64,000 bases of DNA from Chryseotalea sp. WA131a (GTDB lineage: Bacteria > Bacteroidota > Bacteroidia > Cytophagales > Cyclobacteriaceae). The stretch spans positions 248,001 through 312,000 of the forward strand of contig CP073016.1 of NCBI GenBank assembly GCA_025370075.1, in the 5' to 3' direction. Positions 26,350 to 35,470 of the stretch are shown one piece after another. Both the position numbers and the translations under genes were made by a program. Every line of letters starts with the position of its first letter. The first letter of the stretch is position 1. The notes under the pieces are model-generated. The model saw nothing but the letters and a program-made list of their open reading frames with translations. It made no database searches and had not been told where the DNA came from.

Positions 26350-27201
26350 GCCGTTTTTAGTTAATTGTTTGATGTATATTTTTTTTGTCGGCTTTGATTG
26401 AGAAAGCTCATGTTCAAGTTGCAAGTCCATGTCCTGCGCGAAGTCCCAACCAGTCGTGATTGACGGACGAAAAAGATAACCTCTCCCGTCAGGATTACTA
26501 TTGTCATATTCAAATTGAGTATCTAAGTTACCTATCAGTTCATTTAAATTTAGGTAGAGTGTGTAATAAAAGTCAGGCATGTGCCAGTAGACTTGCGTCT
26601 CCTCAAACCAAAAACCTCCAAATGATTTCACAAGTACTTCCGCATTTCTAAAATCGTCAAGGACTGGTTTTTCTCTTTGATTAAGTCTAGTTGTCGCAAT
26701 TAGATTGCAACCACTTTGAGCATCTTTATCTGCTTCAATTACAACAGCACCTCCATAATTTCCGTTTTTCAACTTGAAAGTCAAGCAGTCACCCGCCATA
26801 AATATTGCACTTTTAACTTTTGTCTTTACACGGGGCTTTGGCCTTGGTCTGTCGGACTTTAGTTTTTGTAGGAATTTATCAAGGGCAATTTTTCTTTTTT
26901 GTAGGTCTTTCTCAGTTACACCATTTGTTTTCCATAAAATTAAATCAGCACCTGATTCAATAATATTTTCAACAGTCAAAAGCACATTGTTATCAAGTGA
27001 TTTTGTTTCCCATTGAGCTAAAGCAAGTGCAAACCAAAAATCATTTTTCTCTTCCTCGATGTTTAAAAGCTCAGCATAGTCAGACATTATTTCTTTCGAG
27101 ATATCGTCAGGCTTGCCGCCTTTGTTATACTTGTCAAAAAACTCGTGATAGACGTCTGCAAACGAATCACTGTCTCGAATTGCTGTTCCCCAACTTCCCA
27201 T
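26344..27201 (-). CDS. DUF4259-like protein
   Basis: 285 residues from ATG at 27201 (MGSWGTAIRDSDSFADVYHEF), an N-terminus like DUF4259 proteins, which begin MGxWGTxxFxxD. A second part (about 135-285) may be a separate domain with FMAGDCLTFKLKNGNYGGAVV. A farther upstream TTG at 27216 would add five residues. The stop TAA lies in the attC33 core TTATAAC. Function unknown; DUF4259 proteins are often in immunity-protein-like neighbourhoods. Confidence 0.7.
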   Translation of the reverse strand: MGSWGTAIRDSDSFADVYHEFFDKYNKGGKPDDISKEIMSDYAELLNIEEEKNDFWFALALAQWETKSLDNNVLLTVENIIESGADLILWKTNGVTEKDLQKRKIALDKFLQKLKSDRPRPKPRVKTKVKSAIFMAGDCLTFKLKNGNYGGAVVIEADKDAQSGCNLIATTRLNQREKPVLDDFRNAEVLVKSFGGFWFEETQVYWHMPDFYYTLYLNLNELIGNLDTQFEYDNSNPDGRGYLFRPSITTGWDFAQDMDLQLEHELSQSKPTKKIYIKQLTKNGL

Positions 27202-27222
27202 GTTCGGTCTGGTCAAAATGGC

Positions 27223-27351
27223 TTATAACGTAAATATTTGCGATCGGGCGGGAATTTGAAACTGCGTCCTGTCCCCGGCACCAAACGGAATAAAGATAAC
27301 AAAACTTTGAATCACACGTCAACCCCGCCTGGCGCAAATATATTGTTGTGG
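27223..27351 (-). repeat. attC34, family B
   Basis: Left core TTATAAC, right core GTTGTGG; closes the RDD-protein cassette. Confidence 0.9.
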
Positions 27352-27380
27352 GCAGTGTTTTCTGTCAACTCCTTAATATT

Positions 27381-27959
27381 CTAGTCTTTTACTACTGTCG
27401 TGTTTGATAAATGGTCGTGAAACCCGTTGGCCATGAAAAAATATGAAACTCGGTCAAACGGTATGAGTCGACAAGCTGTTCGTCTAATTATGTCACCAGT
27501 CTCTGGCTTTTTACCGTCTGTCATTATTACTTTAGTCTTTGTGATGAATTTTGCAATTGTCTTTTGATACTTAGTTTCCATGAAAACATAATAACCGAAA
27601 TAGGAAACTGCTAACAATAAATATCCAAGAAGATTTTGATCAGAACCTTTCAGCCAAGGGTCAAAGAGAAAGCCAATTATTGTTATAAATATCAACCATA
27701 CAAATGTGTCAATAACAAAATGCAGAAATCTCGTTGGCAAGTTTACCTTTTTACTGTCGATTTGTTTTTGTTCGTCCGCGAGTTTAGTAATAACAGTCTT
27801 TAGTTCCTCAATTTTTTGAACGTCAATGTTCCTTTTTCCTATTTCTTTTTCGGCTGCCTCAATTGCCGTTGATTGATACCCGTCTCTGTCAACAGTCACT
27901 ATTTTTACAAGCTCTTCATTTGTCCGCTTGGACATTATCTCTGTAAAATTGTTTTCCAT
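27381..27959 (-). CDS. RDD-family membrane protein
   Basis: 192 residues. An N-terminal cytosolic helical region (1-75) precedes an RDD domain: RFLHFVIDTF with R-x5-D, two or three transmembrane helices, KTIAKFITKTKVI, and IIRRTACRLIPFDRVS. RDD proteins are widespread membrane proteins of mostly unknown function, some implicated in Na+/H+ exchange. Assignment is firm; function is not. Confidence 0.85.
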   Translation of the reverse strand: MENNFTEIMSKRTNEELVKIVTVDRDGYQSTAIEAAEKEIGKRNIDVQKIEELKTVITKLADEQKQIDSKKVNLPTRFLHFVIDTFVWLIFITIIGFLFDPWLKGSDQNLLGYLLLAVSYFGYYVFMETKYQKTIAKFITKTKVIMTDGKKPETGDIIRRTACRLIPFDRVSYFFMANGFHDHLSNTTVVKD

Positions 27960-28001
27960 TCTCTATCTTTTTTTAAACTCCTGTCAGTCGCAAAATATTG
28001 C

Positions 28002-28131
28002 CCACAACGTGAGTATTTGCGTTCGAGCGGGGCTTTCGAAGCCGCGTCCTGTCCCCGACAGCGAACGCACTAAAGATACTAAAACGTTGGATTACGCGTC
28101 AACCCCGCTTGACGCAAATACATTGTTGTGG
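28002..28131 (-). repeat. attC35, family A
   Basis: Left core CCACAAC, right core GTTGTGG; -7-like box altered to TATCTTTA within CTAAAGATACT. Confidence 0.9.
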
Positions 28132-28141
28132 GCTGCCGCAT

Positions 28142-28576
28142 TTATCCCTCTCTCCATATAACCCAGTGGCCAGAGGAATTGTCGGCATGAAGTACTCCGT
28201 CTTCGTCCTCTTGAAGCATTGGTATTTCCCATTCACCCTTAAATTTTTTGTCGCTGTCGTCAAACTTGCCGTTGTAGTGTACAACGGTTGGGTTTTCGCT
28301 CTCTATGGAAACCAACTGATTATTTTCGTCTAGGTAGTGTTCTAGTGTGTAGTACTTTGTGAATTCAATCTCGTTACCATTTTGTCGCCCTTTTATTACA
28401 ATGTCGTCATCAATTCCACCAAACTTTGCTTCTTCGAAAATTCGTCCAACAAACTCATATATGCCTCTTTCAATTGTTAGGCGAAATGGTATTCTCTGTT
28501 CTTTGTCCCAGTCGTTATAGCCATTGTCAAATGTATAATAGCCAATCCAGTCTCCCTTTATTTCAATACTTTCCAT
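28142..28576 (-). CDS. Hypothetical beta-rich protein
   Basis: 144 residues, acidic, no signal peptide. Alternating pattern (IKGDWIGYYTFDNGY ... IPFRLTIERG ... FKGEWEIPM) suggests an eight-stranded lipocalin/avidin-like barrel acting in the cytoplasm. It ends SSGHWVIWREG. No family named. Confidence 0.65.
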   Translation of the reverse strand: MESIEIKGDWIGYYTFDNGYNDWDKEQRIPFRLTIERGIYEFVGRIFEEAKFGGIDDDIVIKGRQNGNEIEFTKYYTLEHYLDENNQLVSIESENPTVVHYNGKFDDSDKKFKGEWEIPMLQEDEDGVLHADNSSGHWVIWREG

Positions 28577-28628
28577 CTCAACAAGTAGTTCCTTGGTTCG
28601 TTAGTCGTTAGTTGTCTGATGCGGTTGC

Positions 28629-28758
28629 CCACAACGTGAGTATTTGCGTTCGAGCGGGGCTTCCGAAGCCACGCCTTGTCCCCGGCAACGAACGCACTAA
28701 AGATACGAAAGCGTTGGATTACGCGTCAACCCCGCTTGACGCAAATACATTGTTGTGT
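28629..28758 (-). repeat. attC36, family A
   Basis: Left core CCACAAC, right core GTTGTGT; carries GAAAGCG in the spacer where most family A sites have GAAAACG. Confidence 0.9.
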
Positions 28759-28767
28759 GCTGGCCCG

Positions 28768-29322
28768 TCAACTTAAACTAGTTTCTTGTCTTAAGAATTC
28801 TTTGATAAGTCTGTTGTCGTCCTTTATCAAATCTGTCCAATGTATAGAAATAATGTATTCAATAAGTTCGTCAACCGTGTCGCAGGGAAGTCTGTTCCTT
28901 TTGAAAATAAACATGAAATATGAAATCGGTATGCCTGTCAACGTGATAATAATTCCAATTATCGGAAGATCCCAAAGTACGACCATAAAACGAAAGTACT
29001 TTGTCACCAAAGTAAAGACCAATAAAGAAACACAAACCAAGTAAAATGCAACGATGTAGTTAAGAAACTTAGGCATTTTCATCATCGGCATTGGCAACCC
29101 AATACTATTCAATTCTTCCCAGTCGGTTTGAATAGTCTTAGCACTTAAAATTGTTTTTAATTCTGTGTCCCGTGTGATCTTTATATTTCTTTTGGCAAAG
29201 AATGTCTCTAGTCGTTTATAAAGCGTCAGATAAAGAGTCAATCTTAGTTCTCTTTCAGAATCTAAAATCTCAATATTTGATAGATTCGCCTCGTTATTGT
29301 CGTAAGTGACGTTCTTGTCCAT
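28768..29322 (-). CDS. Two-helix membrane protein
   Basis: 184 residues: a helical cytosolic N-terminal region (1-85), two transmembrane helices (about 88-108 and 117-140), and a cytosolic tail ending FLRQETSLS. Met/Pro-rich MPMMKMPKF precedes the first helix. No family recognised. Confidence 0.65.
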   Translation of the reverse strand: MDKNVTYDNNEANLSNIEILDSERELRLTLYLTLYKRLETFFAKRNIKITRDTELKTILSAKTIQTDWEELNSIGLPMPMMKMPKFLNYIVAFYLVCVSLLVFTLVTKYFRFMVVLWDLPIIGIIITLTGIPISYFMFIFKRNRLPCDTVDELIEYIISIHWTDLIKDDNRLIKEFLRQETSLS

Positions 29323-29348
29323 GTAACTTATCTGTCAAAAGGGCTTGC

Positions 29349-29477
29349 ACACAACGTGAATATTTGCGATCGGGCGGGAATTTGAAACTGCGTCCTGTCC
29401 CCGGCACCAAACGGAATAAAGATAACAAAACTTTGAATCACACGTCAACCCCGCCTGGCGCAAATATAATGTTAGTG
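29349..29477 (-). repeat. attC37, family B
   Basis: Left core ACACAAC, right core GTTAGTG. Site body identical to attC70; belongs to a duplicated cassette. Confidence 0.9.
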
Positions 29478-29483
29478 GCAGTT

Positions 29484-29813
29484 CTATTGTTCTTCAATTA
29501 ATTTAAAGTTGTCGTCCAGAGTCACGACCTTACCAATTTTGCAGTCCTTTATCTGGCTTAGATAGTCTTTCAAGATTTGGGAATATTTATCTTTCTCGTC
29601 AGTACTTAAAGATGTCACGTCAGCAAGTTTGTCAAGTACCTTATTTTCGTCAAGGTCAACTCCGGTGTAAATTACCAGTCCAAAGTCGTAAACCATCTTA
29701 CTCTTAATTCCAATCAGTCTACTTTTGTCGTCAAACACGTCAGGAATTAGAAATTCGCTTTTGCATTTCTGTCCATTTATTTTCTTGTCGGTATGGATAA
29801 ACTTCTTTGTCAT
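29484..29813 (-). CDS. Hypothetical protein, copy 1 of a duplicated cassette
   Basis: 109 residues, charged, with Lys-rich start MTKKFIHTDKKINGQK and an acidic C-terminal half. It has one Cys in GQKCKSEF and one in KDCKIGK. An apparently identical copy with the same flanks lies at 56385-56714. No family recognised. Confidence 0.65.
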   Translation of the reverse strand: MTKKFIHTDKKINGQKCKSEFLIPDVFDDKSRLIGIKSKMVYDFGLVIYTGVDLDENKVLDKLADVTSLSTDEKDKYSQILKDYLSQIKDCKIGKVVTLDDNFKLIEEQ

Positions 29814-29844
29814 AGAGTCTCACTTTTGGAGCAGGCTAAATTGC

Positions 29845-29973
29845 CACTAACGTTTGTGCTTCTGCAGTAGCGCGCTTTCGAAGCCGCGTCCTGTCCCCGA
29901 CACCAAACGTTGAACGAAGATAACACTTATAGCTTACACGTCAACGCGCTATTGCAGAAGCATTTTGTTGCCG
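29845..29973 (-). repeat. attC38, family C
   Basis: Left core CACTAAC, right core GTTGCCG; arms GTGCTTCTGCAGTAGCGCG / CGCGCTATTGCAGAAGCA, a compensated stem variant. Confidence 0.9.
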
Positions 29974-29981
29974 GCAGTTTT

Positions 29982-30725
29982 TCACTCCTTGCTATAGTCT
30001 CCAGGTTTGTTGTCTCCGAACGTCTTCATTTTCTGAGGAGATATTTTGTCCGTCACTTTGTGATTGTCCTTAAAGAGGAATTGAATCATTATTGGGTAGC
30101 CAAATCTTTCATTTTGACTTACTAAATCTCCGTCCTCAAAATCGTATATATTGAAAGTCCAGTAATTATGGTTTTCATGTCCTTTTAATGTCATTGTCAC
30201 GATTTCGAATTTGTTATCATTGTCAAAGTCACGCTCGGTCATATGAACTCCCATTTTGTCCATGTAGGATATTTTTGTAAAAAGTCCGTCACCTTTTTGA
30301 AATAAGTAAATGACCCTTTCATTCAATGATGCAAGTCCGTTACCCATATAAGGAATCAACAATTTAATATCCGTTTGATTGTCCCCGTTAACGTCCAGAG
30401 TCCTTATTGAATTATGTGGTACATTCATGTCCGTGAAGAACATTGGCTCAAATGTTTTTTGAATCTGTTTTTTGTTTCTAAATATTCTTATGTAAGAACT
30501 GTCCCACTTAGCTTCGAAAGATGTTAGTTGAATTGTTAGGGAGTCTTTATTAGCGAAAAAGTTGGGAATCGTCAGTGTGAAATCTATTTTGTCAGTCCTT
30601 TTGTAAACTTTCCAGTCCTTAAACTCTGCGAATTTTATTTTTTGATATTTTTCGAATGGATATTGCTCTTGTCCGAGTGAAAGAGTCGTTGTCGTTACGA
30701 ATATAATTGTTAGCAGTCTCTTCAT
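29982..30725 (-). CDS. Secreted protein with FG-GAP/VCBS-like region
   Basis: 247 residues from ATG at 30725; signal peptide MKRLLTIIFVTTTTLSLGQ. The middle holds Asp-rich calcium-loop-like pieces of FG-GAP/VCBS type (DVNGDNQTDIKLL, DFDNDNKFEIVTM). Probably folds as a partial beta-propeller outside the cytoplasm. The extension to 30767 is attC39 sequence. Confidence 0.7.
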   Translation of the reverse strand: MKRLLTIIFVTTTTLSLGQEQYPFEKYQKIKFAEFKDWKVYKRTDKIDFTLTIPNFFANKDSLTIQLTSFEAKWDSSYIRIFRNKKQIQKTFEPMFFTDMNVPHNSIRTLDVNGDNQTDIKLLIPYMGNGLASLNERVIYLFQKGDGLFTKISYMDKMGVHMTERDFDNDNKFEIVTMTLKGHENHNYWTFNIYDFEDGDLVSQNERFGYPIMIQFLFKDNHKVTDKISPQKMKTFGDNKPGDYSKE

Positions 30726-30735
30726 TAAAAATTGC

Positions 30736-30866
30736 CGGCAACGGTTAGGCTTGCAGAAGGCGGGCAATTAAAAACCTACGCCTTCTCCCACGTGATAAAA
30801 TAAATGAAACGCACTGAACTTTCCTAACGCACACTCCGCCCGCTTTTCTGCAAGCTAGTGTTATGG
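30736..30866 (-). repeat. attC39, family D
   Basis: Left core CGGCAAC, right core GTTATGG; site body identical to attC26 and attC73. Joined to R copy 5. Confidence 0.9.
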
Positions 30867-31230
30867 CCAGTTTGCAACCGAGCTTAGGTTTTAATATCGG
30901 CCCTAGCAAAAGAAAATATCGTCCACCGAGAAGTCTCGCGAGCAATTCGTCCAGCGAAAGAGTTTGGTCGTCCGCCAGAAAGTGTCGTTAAGAGTTGTCG
31001 CGCGAGAATGGGTCGACCGATTGTAAATGTTTCGGAGTCGGGTCGTTAACGAGCAAAAAAAGTCCACAAAGAAAAAAGTTTAAACAAGTGCGGCTTTGAT
31101 TTTTAGATTTCCGGTCAGTCGTTTGAAGAAAAGTCCGCGTAATGTTTATGAATTGTTAGCGAGCAGAAGTCAGTCGTCTATTAATTTGGCGGCACCGAAA
31201 TTCTGGAGGAGCACTCGTCCCGCAAATTGG
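30867..31230 (-). mobile_element. ORF-less R cassette, copy 5
   Basis: Near-exact match to copies 4 and 13. First of a tandem pair with copy 6. Confidence 0.85.
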
Positions 31231-31361
31231 CCATAACGGTTAGGCTTGCAGAAGGCGGGCAATTAAAAACCTTCGCCTTCTCCCACGTGATAAAATAAAT
31301 GAAACGCACTGAACTTTCCTAACGCACAGTCCGCCCGCTTTTCTGCAAGCCTGTGTTATGG
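31231..31361 (-). repeat. attC40, family D
   Basis: Left core CCATAAC, right core GTTATGG, i.e. both cores are of the R type because R cassettes flank it on both sides. Confidence 0.9.
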
Positions 31362-31726
31362 CCAGTTTGCAACCGAGCTTAAAGTTTTAGTGTCGACCGT
31401 GCAAAAGAAAACATTGTCAACCGAGAAGTCTCGCGAGCAAATCGTCCAGTGCAAGATTTTTGGTCGTCCGCCAGAAAGTGTCGTTAAGAGTTGTCGCGCG
31501 AGAATGGGTCGTCCGATTGCAAATGTTCCCGAGACGGTTCGTCAACGAGCAAAAGTGTCCCCAAGGAAAACGTCTTAAAAAAGCGTTTCCTTGATTTTTT
31601 AAATCTTCTGTCAGTCGTTTGAAGGAAAGTCAGCGCAATGTCTATGAATTATCAGCGAGCAAAAGTCAGTCGTCTACTAATTTGTCGTCACCGAAATTTC
31701 GGATGCACACTCGTCCCGCAAATTGG
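31362..31726 (-). mobile_element. ORF-less R cassette, copy 6
   Basis: Clearly diverged from its tandem neighbour copy 5 (e.g. ACGTCTTAAAAAAGCG near 31568), so the pair did not arise by a recent tandem duplication. Confidence 0.8.
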
Positions 31727-31855
31727 CCATAACGTTTGTGTTTGCGCAGTGGTGCGGTTTCGAAGCCGCGTCCTGTCCCCGACACAAAACGTGGAACGAA
31801 GATATAAACTTTGGGCTACACGTCAACGCACCATTGCGCAAACATTTTGTTGGCA
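31727..31855 (-). repeat. attC41, family C
   Basis: Left core CCATAAC, right core GTTGGCA; closes lipoprotein cassette 41. Confidence 0.9.
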
Positions 31856-31864
31856 GTAGTTGGT

Positions 31865-32428
31865 TCATACACTAATCTTTTTCAATTGAACCAACTCTGT
31901 CACCGTCCCTCGTTTATCAATGTCCCAGTTGTAAGCATGTTCGCAATCTTTAACTTTTAATTCTTTTCCATTATTGTCCGTCTGTGTTTTTGAAGTTTTT
32001 GCTACTTTAAAATCGTTGTCGTAAAGTTCAATTATCGTTTCAATAACTGCTCCGTCAGTACAGTCCACGTTGAAATAAGAGAGTCTTTTCTCAAATGCTA
32101 TTAGTTTTCCGTTGTCTCCGAAGTAGTGTTTTAGTCCCAAAGACCAATCTCCACTTTCGCTTGTCGGAAACTCTCCAAGGTAAATAATCTGTCCGCGTTG
32201 GTTTTTCAGAATATTGTAAGTCGTCTCAATGTCGTCTGGCCAATTTTGTTCAATTACTTTTATTAAGTCTGTCTGTCCCGTTACCTTAACTAAAACGACT
32301 AACTTATTTTTGTCGTTCGCTATCTTGTTTTCAATTTCAATTCTTTCCTTTTCGAGTTGGTCAGTAAGTGTCCGCTGTCCACAGGAAAAAGTTAAAAACG
32401 CTATGAATATTATTGTTGTGTATCTCAT
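31865..32428 (-). CDS. Predicted lipoprotein
   Basis: 187 residues from ATG at 32428; signal MRYTTIIFIAFLTFSC with lipobox Cys16, followed by a coiled-coil-like stretch (TDQLEKERIEIENKI) and a beta-rich domain containing VKVTGQTDLI and DNGKLIAFEKRLSYF. No family recognised. Confidence 0.75.
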   Translation of the reverse strand: MRYTTIIFIAFLTFSCGQRTLTDQLEKERIEIENKIANDKNKLVVLVKVTGQTDLIKVIEQNWPDDIETTYNILKNQRGQIIYLGEFPTSESGDWSLGLKHYFGDNGKLIAFEKRLSYFNVDCTDGAVIETIIELYDNDFKVAKTSKTQTDNNGKELKVKDCEHAYNWDIDKRGTVTELVQLKKISV

Positions 32429-32446
32429 GTGTCCCGAACCAATTAC

Positions 32447-32578
32447 TGCCAACGTTTTCGGGCTTGGCGAAGGTGGCGATTTTCACCACAAATGTTGATG
32501 CGGAGAACTAAACTTTGATTAACCACAAATGTGTCTGCGGAGCACTGAACCGCCACTTTTGCCAAACCCGTGTTATAG
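32447..32578 (-). repeat. attC42, type shared with attC19 and attC78
   Basis: Left core TGCCAAC, right core GTTATAG; arms TTTCGGGCTTGGCGAAGGTGGCG / CGCCACTTTTGCCAAACCCG. Confidence 0.85.
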
Positions 32579-32609
32579 CCAGTGCTTCTCTGTCGGTTTA
32601 GTTTTATTG

Positions 32610-34271
32610 TCATACTTGTGCTACTGGTTGTTTAAGTAAAACACTTGGTGTATTGTCTTGCAATAATTCAATCGCTTCTGTCATTTGTGTTACCCAATTC
32701 GGAACATTGTCGGCTGTTAAAATATTTTGTTTGATGTGTTTGTAGAGTTTCAAACCTTTTTTTGCTGTTGCTATTCCTAAGTTTTCATTCAATGTGTCTA
32801 AAAAGCCAAGATGTTTTTCGTGAACTAAATTATCTGGAAAGTCTGCGGTTAAACCAAATAATGAAAGTAATGCTTGATTTTTGAGAATTGTGTCTCCTTC
32901 GTCAGCTGTTCCAACGTGTTGGTGGTCACCGTCAAAAATTACAAAGCAAGGAATGCCAAACTCTGTGTATAGTCTGTAAAATCGGTCTAATTCACTTTTG
33001 TCTCCGCAACGAACTATGGTTATGCCTTTACCAATATAGTCGTAGCCGATTTTTTCAAAAAAGTATGGAAGTAAAAGTGTTTCGCTTTGTCCTTCAACTA
33101 AGATTATTTTTTTAGCAAAAAATGCTTCATTAGCTTTTTGAGTGTCGCCAGTTTCTTCATAGGCATTTTTGTAATGAAGCATAATTTCATCGTCTGATGA
33201 AACAATGTTTTTTCTTACGGCTAAGTCTTCTACGAATGACTGAGGTTTTGAGCATCTTACATACGTTCCATCTGTTGCGTTTTTGCGAACAATGAATATT
33301 TCATTAAATCTACCGACATTTAAAAAGTCGGGGGAATGTGTTGTAAAGAATATTTGTGTCCCTGCCTCTGCTAATTCACAAAGAACTTTATAAAAATTTC
33401 GTTGAGCTTGAGGATGAAGAAATAGTTCTGGCTCGTCTATAAATAATGGTGTGCTATTTTGAAGTTTGATTTGTGAATATGCTTTTAATATCGCTATTGA
33501 AATTGATGCTTGAACACCCATTCCAAGATTGGAAGCCTGAAAGGATAGGTTTGTATCATTCTCGCAAATTACGAGTTGAAGTGTCCTGAAAAAATTCCAA
33601 GGGTCATAAAGATTTAAGTCAACTTTTAGTTCATTCTCAGGTCGGTTTAATTGTTTAGCTGTTTCCTTTTGAAGAGTTTCAATGAATTTCTTCATTACTT
33701 GTATTCCATTTTGGTCTTCAACTGTAAACAGTATTTCGTCCCTTATCTTTTCAATTTCCGTCTTAAAAATATCAGTCTTTTTTTGAACTTCTCCAGTTTC
33801 TTCGTTCACTACTTCTTGTTGCTTAAACATTTGGTTTATGTCAAGAAGAATACGTCCCATTAATGACCACCTGTTTGAAGGTGAATAATCTAAAATTGAC
33901 CTATCAACTCCGAGATATGCAGAACAATATTTTTGTCTTTCAATGTCTGTAATGTAATTTGCTGATAAGTTTAGCCCTGATTTTTGATTTTGTCTTTGGT
34001 CAATCCAATTTTCGGCAAGTTGTAAATATTTTCCATCGTCAAAACACAATGTGATTTTTATGTCGTTAGAAGTGTCGCCCATAAAATGGTCCTGCGGAAG
34101 TGTCGAGTTGAAAGAAGGGTAAACGGGTCCAAGCGACCAGTTAATTGCGTCAAAAATATTGCTCTTACCGACACTATTCTCTCCAATGAAAGCATTTATT
34201 TTTGACGAACAGGCAATGTCAATATGCTTGACGCTCTTAAAATTTCTGATTACAATTCTTTCTATTTTCAT
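32610..34271 (-). CDS. OLD-family ATP-dependent endonuclease
   Basis: 553 residues. N-terminal ABC-type ATPase with Walker A GENSVGKS (residues 30-37) and Walker B-like LFIDEPELFLHP near 275; C-terminal Toprim nuclease with ILVEGQSE near 390 and FVIFDGDHQH near 447. OLD (overcoming lysogenisation defect) nucleases are anti-phage or repair enzymes; GajA of Gabija belongs to the same superfamily. No helicase or reverse-transcriptase partner is present in the cassette, so it fits a stand-alone class 1 OLD. Low GTC content suggests late capture. Confidence 0.85.
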   Translation of the reverse strand: MKIERIVIRNFKSVKHIDIACSSKINAFIGENSVGKSNIFDAINWSLGPVYPSFNSTLPQDHFMGDTSNDIKITLCFDDGKYLQLAENWIDQRQNQKSGLNLSANYITDIERQKYCSAYLGVDRSILDYSPSNRWSLMGRILLDINQMFKQQEVVNEETGEVQKKTDIFKTEIEKIRDEILFTVEDQNGIQVMKKFIETLQKETAKQLNRPENELKVDLNLYDPWNFFRTLQLVICENDTNLSFQASNLGMGVQASISIAILKAYSQIKLQNSTPLFIDEPELFLHPQAQRNFYKVLCELAEAGTQIFFTTHSPDFLNVGRFNEIFIVRKNATDGTYVRCSKPQSFVEDLAVRKNIVSSDDEIMLHYKNAYEETGDTQKANEAFFAKKIILVEGQSETLLLPYFFEKIGYDYIGKGITIVRCGDKSELDRFYRLYTEFGIPCFVIFDGDHQHVGTADEGDTILKNQALLSLFGLTADFPDNLVHEKHLGFLDTLNENLGIATAKKGLKLYKHIKQNILTADNVPNWVTQMTEAIELLQDNTPSVLLKQPVAQV

Positions 34272-34296
34272 TGTCGGTGTCGTCTTTTAGCATTGG

Positions 34297-34426
34297 CTAT
34301 AACGTGAGTATTTGCGGTCGAGCGGGGCTTCCGAAGCCACGCGCTGTCCCCGACACCGAACGCAATAAAGATACGAAAACCTTGGATTACGCGTCAACCC
34401 CGCTTGACGCAAATACATTGTTGTGC
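34297..34426 (-). repeat. attC43, family A
   Basis: Left core CTATAAC, right core GTTGTGC; closes the interrupted-gene cassette. Confidence 0.9.
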
Positions 34427-34435
34427 GTCCGTAGT

Positions 34436-34747
34436 TTATATTCTCAAATGTTGTTTAAAAAGTCGTTCAAGTTCGTTCAGTTTTACTTCGTCAAAGTCCC
34501 CGACCGATTCGTATGGGAAGTCGTCTCCCGAGGTCGTATTCTCTAACGAGATAAAGTAATGGTCCTCTTGTTTGTTTTAAGTCGAAATATAGAAAAGGTA
34601 CTTTTCCGAGTTGTCAGAAAGTCCTATTGCACATAAGTCTGCGTCCCAATAGTCTCTGATTTTAAAACAGTCGTCACCAAATTTGTCAAAAAGGTATTTT
34701 ACAATTTCTAAAATTCTGTCGTCCTTTTGTAAATCTTTATAGCTCAT
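34436..34747 (-). pseudogene. Small protein gene interrupted by an in-frame TAA
   Basis: Reading from ATG at 34747 gives MSYKDLQKDDRILEIV... for 56 codons, then TAA (34577-34579), and then continues in the same frame (NKQEDHYFISLENTTSG ... RLFKQHLRI) to TAA at 34436. Total 103 sense codons plus the internal stop. Both halves are GAC-rich and protein-like, so a single nonsense change (for example from GAA or CAA) inactivated a gene of about 103 residues. It resembles small acidic immunity-type proteins but is not assigned. A sequencing error is possible. Confidence 0.7.
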
Positions 34748-34772
34748 GTCTAAGTAGTCCGGAAACTATGGC

Positions 34773-34901
34773 GCACAACGTTTGTGTTTATTCAGTGGTG
34801 CGCTTTCGAAGCCGCGTCCTGTCCCCGACACAAAACGTTGAACGAAGATATAAACTTTGGGCTACACCTCACCGCACCATTGAAGAAACATTTTGTTGTG
34901 C
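34773..34901 (-). repeat. attC44, family C
   Basis: Left core GCACAAC, right core GTTGTGC; arms GTGTTTATTCAGTGGTGCG / CGCACCATTGAAGAAACA. Confidence 0.9.
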
Positions 34902-34915
34902 GTTCGTTGCCTCTC

Positions 34916-35293
34916 TCAGTACTTATTCAACCACTTTAAGTAATCCGTCCAGTCGTCCAAATACGCGTTCTTTTCTTCAACCTCGTCCATATCGTCAAAG
35001 TCGTCCTTGTAAGTCCTTGGATACTCGGCCTGCATTATAACGTCCCGAAAGTCGTTGTTACACACTTCTATTAATGAGTCAATCTTGGTCAAGTCTCTGT
35101 CCGCAAGTTTAAGAACTGCTGCCGCAAATCTGTTCTTACCTTTCTTTGAGTCACTTTCAATTAATTCCAGTTTCTTTTTTATTTCATGAAAGTCGTTAGA
35201 GTAGTCCTTTTCGATTATTCTGTCCAAAATCTTGTCGGTGATATTAGGTGTCGGTTGGTCCCCGAACATTTTAATTTTCAATTTCTCAAACAT
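34916..35293 (-). CDS. Hypothetical acidic helical protein
   Basis: 125 residues, about one fifth Asp plus Glu, predicted mostly helical (ITDKILDRIIEKDYSNDFHEI ... DWTDYLKWLNKY is its end). No signal peptide or membrane segment. A clear example of the array's GAC excess: GAC occurs in frame (Asp) and across codon borders (CCG ACA, AGG ACT). No family recognised. Confidence 0.65.
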   Translation of the reverse strand: MFEKLKIKMFGDQPTPNITDKILDRIIEKDYSNDFHEIKKKLELIESDSKKGKNRFAAAVLKLADRDLTKIDSLIEVCNNDFRDVIMQAEYPRTYKDDFDDMDEVEEKNAYLDDWTDYLKWLNKY

Positions 35294-35317
35294 GTCTGTC
35301 CGATTTTAGGCAATGAC

Positions 35318-35446
35318 GCACAACGTAAATATTTGCGATCGGGCGGGAATTTGAAACTGCGTCCTGTCCCCAGCACCGAACGGAATAAAGATAACAAAAC
35401 TTTGAAATACACGTCAACCCCGCCTGGCGCAAATATATTGTTGGCA
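35318..35446 (-). repeat. attC45, family B
   Basis: Left core GCACAAC, right core GTTGGCA; TATCTTTA box at the usual place. Confidence 0.9.
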
Positions 35447-35470
35447 GCTGTGCCATTTCTCACCAAACGA

